Shown here: in pieces, positions 23,693-26,501 of the stretch
Position numbering within the stretch: position 1 is the first letter of the stretch
Layout: every line of letters begins with the position of its first letter
Assembly: GCA_034189755.1 (NCBI GenBank)
Contig: JAXIHJ010000056.1
Location: forward strand, 1-26,501
Direction of reading: 5' to 3'
Length of the DNA: 26,501 nt
Origin: JAXIHJ01 sp034189755
GTDB lineage: Bacteria > Planctomycetota > Phycisphaerae > SM23-33
Made by a program: the position numbers and the translations under genes
Notes under the pieces: model-generated
The model's database searches: none
Seen by the model: only the letters and a program-made list of their open reading frames with translations
What the model was told of the DNA's origin: nothing

Positions 23693-25084
23693 CTAACTCA
23701 GCGTTGCCAGCAGGGCCGTGGCTATGGAGAAGTAAATCACGATGCCGGAGACGTCCATGAGCGAGGCGATGAAAGGCCCGGAGGTAACGGCCGGGTCCAG
23801 CCCGACTCGCTTGAAGAAAAAAGGCAGCATCGAGCCGATGATGTTGGCCAGGCTCACAGCCGTGACGATGGCTAGACAGACCGCGAAGGCGATTTGTGTA
23901 ACCTGGTCCGGACTGACCCTGTCGGAATAGGAACTCAACACTTTAGCAGCCGCGAACCCCAGGACCGCCAGCGATACGCCCAGTGTCAATCCTCGCAGCA
24001 GTTCCCTCAGCAGCACTCGCCACCAGTCGCCCAGCTTGATTTCCTGGACGGCCAGCCCGCGAATCATAAGCCCGGCCGTCTGCGAGCCGGTGTTGCCGGC
24101 GGGCGAGTTAATCAGCGGCATGAAGATTATCAACACCGCAAACAATGGAAGCTTTTCAAAACCCAGCAAGGTCACAGCCGTCAACATCTGCGCGACCAGC
24201 AGCAGCATAAGCCACGGCAGGCGCTTTCGGAGCATTCCCCAGAAGCCGGTGGCGAAATAACTGCTCTCCAGCGCCGCCATGCCGGTAACCTTCTGGAAGT
24301 CTTCGGTAACCTCCTCTTCGGCTACGTCCAGCACGTCGTCGACGGTAACTATGCCGACCAGCACGCCCCGGCGATCCACTACGGGCATGGCGACCGCGTC
24401 GTATTTTTTGAACTCCTCGATGGAGGCTTCCCGGTCGTCGGTTGCCTGAAGCGCGACGAACTGCTCGTCCATCAGATCGCCCACCTTCGCGCTCGGCTCG
24501 GCCAGCACCAGCTCTTCCAGCGGCATCTCGTCGAGAAGTTTCGAGTGTTCGTCCACAACGTACATAACGTTCAGTGTTTCCTTGGTCGGCGCGACCTGGC
24601 GTATGTGGGCGAATACCTGTTCGATGGTCCTGTCCGGCCGGACCGCGACGTATTCCGGCGTCATCAGGCGCCCGATACTATCTTCCGGATAGGCTAGCAG
24701 ATTGCGGGCGACCGTTGCCTCGTCGCCGCGCAGCGCGCTTAGCAGCCGCTGGGCCAACTCGCCGGGCAGTTCTTCCAGCAGCTCGGTCCGGTCGTCAGGA
24801 GGCATCTCGTTGAGGATGCCGGCGACCTTTTCCGAGGAAAGGTTCCTCAACATCTCTTCCTGCTGCTCGATCTCGAACTCGCCGAAAATTTTCGCTGCTA
24901 TGTCCTGAGGCAACAGGCGAAAGGCAATGGCGCGGTCCTCGTCGGCCAGATCGCCCATCAACTCAGCCAGATCGTGAACCTCCCCCTCACTAACCACGGT
25001 TTTCAGTGTGGCAAAGTCCTTTGCCTCGATTAGCTCGTGGATTTTGTGTTCTGTTGCGCTACTCAACACGGCTGCGGGCTCCAC
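23693..25084 (-). CDS. mgtE: Magnesium transporter MgtE
   Basis: The 463-residue protein has the MgtE plan: an N-terminal superhelical domain (about 1-130, LLPQDIAAKIFGEFEIEQ), two CBS domains (about 135-260, with VMYVVDEHSKLLDEMPL and VDRRGVLVGIVTVDDVLDVAEE), then five membrane helices. NSPAGNTGSQTAGL and GLDPAVTSGPFIASLMDVSG hold the ion-pathway residues. It lets Mg2+ into the cytoplasm and closes when internal Mg2+ fills the CBS/N-domain sites. The start is GTG 25084 or, five codons later, GTG 25069, which has a better-placed GTGGAG upstream. It is a single gene. I see no Mg2+ riboswitch in the 150-base upstream region. Confidence 0.95.
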   Translation of the reverse strand: MEPAAVLSSATEHKIHELIEAKDFATLKTVVSEGEVHDLAELMGDLADEDRAIAFRLLPQDIAAKIFGEFEIEQQEEMLRNLSSEKVAGILNEMPPDDRTELLEELPGELAQRLLSALRGDEATVARNLLAYPEDSIGRLMTPEYVAVRPDRTIEQVFAHIRQVAPTKETLNVMYVVDEHSKLLDEMPLEELVLAEPSAKVGDLMDEQFVALQATDDREASIEEFKKYDAVAMPVVDRRGVLVGIVTVDDVLDVAEEEVTEDFQKVTGMAALESSYFATGFWGMLRKRLPWLMLLLVAQMLTAVTLLGFEKLPLFAVLIIFMPLINSPAGNTGSQTAGLMIRGLAVQEIKLGDWWRVLLRELLRGLTLGVSLAVLGFAAAKVLSSYSDRVSPDQVTQIAFAVCLAIVTAVSLANIIGSMLPFFFKRVGLDPAVTSGPFIASLMDVSGIVIYFSIATALLATLS

Positions 25085-25224
25085 AAGAAGGTTGCACTGT
25101 ATCGAACAGTCGTTTGCAAAGGCGCATTGTGACGGCCGAAGAAACAGAAGTCAATGACCCGCGCCGTAACGGCACCGAGGCCCGATAAAGGATTTTCACG
25201 TTCGCGCAGCCGGCCTGTCGGCGG

Positions 25225-25230
25225 TATAAT
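25225..25230 (+). promoter_or_regulatory. rnpB promoter, consensus -10 box
   Basis: TATAAT is a perfect -10 element ending 7 bases before the first base of the P1 stem of the RNase P RNA. No good -35 is present; TTCGCG at 25201-25206 is the nearest at 18 bases spacing. Confidence 0.7.
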
Positions 25231-25237
25231 GCTTTGT

Positions 25238-25677
25238 GGGCCTGGCGCGTGGAAGGCCGCTCCCTGTCTCCCGAGCAATCGGGCGGCAGGGGGAGGAAAG
25301 TCCGAGCACCACTGAACCACGGTGGTGGGCAACACCCACCGTCCTGCGCAGCCCTGCAAGGCGAAGCGGGACAGGGAAAGTGCAACAGAAAGGATACCGC
25401 CCTCTCAAGCCTCGGCGAAGGAGGGTAAGGGTGAAAAGGTGCGGCAAGAGCGCACCGCGGCCGGCGCGAGTCGGTCGGCAAGGCAAACCCCACCGGGTGC
25501 AAGGCCAAGCAGCGACTTATGGTGTGGTTCAAACCTGTTTTACACAGAGTCGCGGGTAGGCCGCTTCCGTATGGAGAGCCTGTCTGTAAAGGCAGGTCCA
25601 GACAAATGGCCTTCGCCGCTGCGTCGGCAGCCCGACCGGCGCGGCGGAACAGAACTCGGCTTACAACGCACAGGCCC
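25238..25677 (+). ncRNA. rnpB: RNase P RNA, bacterial A type
   Basis: The ends are set by a perfect P1 helix, GGGCCTG (25238-25244) with CAGGCCC (25671-25677). Conserved core blocks are in place: GAGGAAAGTCC (25293-25303), AGGGTGAAAAGGTGCGGCAA around 25425-25446, GCAAGGCC near 25499-25506, and ACAGAACTCGGCTTA (25649-25663). The overall length of about 440 and the presence of the 3' elements fit the ancestral A type. This is the catalytic RNA that trims tRNA 5' ends. In the loop that pairs with the tRNA 3' end, the usual GGU reads GGC (25482-25484). A tRNA gene follows 88 bases downstream on the same strand. Confidence 0.95.
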
Positions 25678-25691
25678 GGGCATTTTGTTTT

Positions 25692-25722
25692 GCCCTTGGC
25701 CCTTGATTGGGCCGATAAGGGC
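25692..25722 (+). terminator. Hairpin after rnpB, terminator-like but without T-run
   Basis: GCCCTTGGCCC (25692-25702) pairs with GGGCC (25709-25713) and, after a 3-base bulge, AAGGGC (25717-25722). The stem is stable, but it is followed by GATACATT rather than a run of T, so read-through into the tRNA is likely. It may instead protect or help mature the rnpB 3' end. Confidence 0.4.
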
Positions 25723-25731
25723 GATACATTA

Positions 25732-25760
25732 GGCGGCTTGTATTTTATCGATTAGCCGCC
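25732..25760 (+). repeat. Perfect 7-bp inverted repeat just before tRNA-Pro
   Basis: GGCGGCT (25732-25738) and AGCCGCC (25754-25760) enclose a 15-base AT-rich loop (25739-25753) and end 5 bases before the tRNA. It could mark an RNA processing structure in a joint rnpB-tRNA transcript. The AT-rich loop could alternatively hold a -10 element. Confidence 0.5.
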
Positions 25761-25765
25761 ATGTG

Positions 25766-25840
25766 CGGGGCGTAGCTCAGCTTGGCTAGAGCGCTGCGTT
25801 CGGGACGCAGAGGTCGCTGGTTCAAATCCAGTCGCCCCGA
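25766..25840 (+). tRNA. tRNA-Pro (anticodon CGG)
   Basis: A 75-base cloverleaf with acceptor stem CGGGGCG (25766-25772) and CGCCCCG (25833-25839), discriminator A25840, anticodon stem CTGCG/CGCAG and loop TTCGGGA, giving anticodon CGG (25801-25803). The C1-G72 pair and A73 are the identity marks of bacterial proline tRNA. The T arm (GGTTCAAATCC) is standard. The 3' CCA is not encoded. Confidence 0.97.
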
Positions 25841-25848
25841 TTGCATTA

Positions 25849-25883
25849 GACCACGACCGCTCGTAAGGGCGGCCGTGGTCTTT
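25849..25883 (+). terminator. Intrinsic terminator after tRNA-Pro
   Basis: GACCACG-A-CCGC (25849-25860) pairs with GCGG-C-CGTGGTC (25869-25880), one A/C mismatch in an otherwise 11-pair stem, followed by TTT. It lies 8 bases after the tRNA and should end the rnpB/tRNA transcript. Confidence 0.8.
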
Positions 25884-26021
25884 CCATTTCTGCGCGAGCA
25901 ACTGTACGTCGTCAGCGAAAGTGGCAATACGGAGGCTTTGGTGACAATCCTAGCCTCATATACCCGTTCTGTTTCTGCAGGATGCTCCACGTCGACAGCA
26001 ACTAATTAAACAACAAAAAAC

Positions 26022-26049
26022 TTGACAAAATCTCCATTATACGATAATG
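26022..26049 (+). promoter_or_regulatory. Promoter with overlapping perfect palindrome upstream of lacI-type gene
   Basis: A consensus TTGACA (26022-26027) stands 15 bases before GATAAT (26043-26048). The palindrome CATTAT-ACG-ATAATG (26035-26049) covers the -10. LacI-family operators are palindromes of about this size, so this may be the autoregulatory site of the regulator whose start lies 134 bases downstream. The 26050-26182 leader contains no other signal that I can name. Confidence 0.5.
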
Positions 26050-26182
26050 TTTAGTTTAACGTGAAAACGCAGCTCTTGATACGCTGCAATCTCAGCAACA
26101 ATAGGTAGCTAGCTTGAGGCGCAAGACCGCACGAGATTGGGCTGTTCGCTATTGGGGCTAGCTCGCGAAGAAGCAGTAGAAG

Positions 26183-26410
26183 ATGATCACTACTACGATA
26201 AAAGACGTTGCGAGGAAGGCGGGTGTTACAAATACGACCGTCTCGCTGGCGTTTCAGACCGGCTCCCGGATCAGCAATCTTACCAGGAAAAAGGTGCTCG
26301 CTGTTGCCCGTGAGCTGGACTACTTCCCCAATCATGCGGCCCGGCAACTTCGCAGGGGAAGGTGTGCGCGGCGGAGTAAAAGTGTGGCGCGGGGCGGCGT
26401 GAAAGTGTAG
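26183..26410 (+). pseudogene. LacI-family regulator, only the DNA-binding domain left
   Basis: From ATG 26183 the first 60 codons encode a full LacI headpiece: TIKDVARKAGVTNTTVSLAF (helix-turn-helix), then SRISNLTRKKVLAVARELDYFPNHAARQLRRG, which includes the hinge helix. After codon 60 (26362) the family likeness stops abruptly. The frame then runs through a foreign, repeat-bearing sequence (CARRSKSVARGGVKV) to a stop at 26408-26410. No ligand-binding domain follows before the window ends. The break coincides with a TG that could be the first bases of an insertion sequence. I therefore call it a regulator gene disrupted by an insertion; the remainder might lie beyond the window. A stable headpiece-only product is unlikely to dimerise normally. 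Confidence 0.75.
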
Positions 26411-26501
26411 CGCCTTGAGTCTTGAATATTTCACTCAGAACGTCTGAATGTGTCAAGGGTTTCCCCGGGGCGACGCCGGCGAAGGGAGCGCAGCGACCGG
26501 A
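26363..26501. mobile_element. Probable terminus of an IS21-family insertion sequence (partial)
   Basis: Where lacI breaks off, the sequence begins TGTGCGCG and holds two 21-base direct repeats, 26370-26390 and 26393-26413, identical at 18 of 21 positions and sharing the core AAAGTGT. IS21-family elements begin with TG and carry several such terminal repeats. The rest of the window (26414-26501) shows no complete ORF; transposase genes would lie to the right, outside it. The call rests on end structure only, not on a transposase. Confidence 0.5.

Noticed and set aside
25085..25224. Magnesium riboswitch or leader for mgtE
   Set aside because: The region is short and shares its length with the rnpB promoter; no M-box-like conserved segments were seen.
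26414..26501. End of a transposase gene at the right edge
   Set aside because: Open frames exist on the minus strand, but they are too short and lack any recognisable transposase motif to call.
1..26501. CRISPR array, prophage, toxin-antitoxin or restriction genes
   Set aside because: No regular spaced repeats and no matching protein families were found anywhere in the window.

Overview
The window reads as ordinary bacterial chromosome, about 60% GC, from a Gram-negative, probably anaerobic or microaerophilic bacterium. A planctomycete of the class Phycisphaerae is my best guess. This rests on the gene mix (Rnf complex, OprB-type porin, ferrous-iron Feo system, a DtxR regulator fused to FeoA, MgtE, MEP-pathway IspD, an A-type RNase P RNA) and on the coding style; no phylogenetic marker was compared. 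The window is cut at both ends: a phosphatase gene runs off the left edge, and a mobile-element end fills the right edge.

Layout. 1-2237 (minus strand): maf, a DUF192 lipoprotein and a SpoIIE-type PP2C phosphatase with a degenerate receiver-like N-terminus. 2238-3687: a gene-poor stretch with one small unrecognised gene (2695-2982), a cluster of stem-loops and two doubtful ORFs. 3688-6039 (plus): lexA, a ThiF/MoeB-like E1 enzyme and a PHP-domain phosphoesterase, converging on ispD (minus, 6083-6811). 6977-12587 (plus): a small RseC-like membrane protein followed by the complete rnfCDGEAB cluster, then a membrane-anchored alpha/beta hydrolase. 13447-13668: an AT-rich imperfect inverted repeat between convergent genes. 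13669-15103 (minus): apbE and queF, divergent from queC (plus). 15918-17195 (minus): an OprB-like porin. 17362-20779 (minus): dtxR-feoA fusion, feoA, feoB and a 54-residue Cys-rich FeoB-associated protein, with a candidate autoregulated promoter. 20963-25084 (minus): mgtE, a MoxR AAA+ ATPase and a HEAT-repeat secreted protein. 25225-25883 (plus): rnpB followed by tRNA-Pro(CGG) and a strong terminator. 26022-26501: promoter, palindrome and first 60 codons of a LacI-family regulator, cut off by what looks like an IS21-family terminus.

How the parts fit. Rnf couples ferredoxin:NAD+ electron transfer to ion translocation. RnfD and RnfG carry threonine flavinylation motifs, and ApbE, encoded about 1.1 kb beyond rnfB, is the enzyme family that attaches that FMN. 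The many Fe-S clusters of RnfB and RnfC fit with the nearby ferrous iron uptake and its regulator. queF and queC belong to queuosine synthesis. rnpB and its tRNA substrate appear to share one transcript.

I did not find a clearly new multi-gene system. The best leads are the IS-disrupted lacI, the stem-loop cluster before maf, the long leader or overlapping ORF before lexA, the intergenic inverted repeats, and the rnpB-tRNA arrangement.
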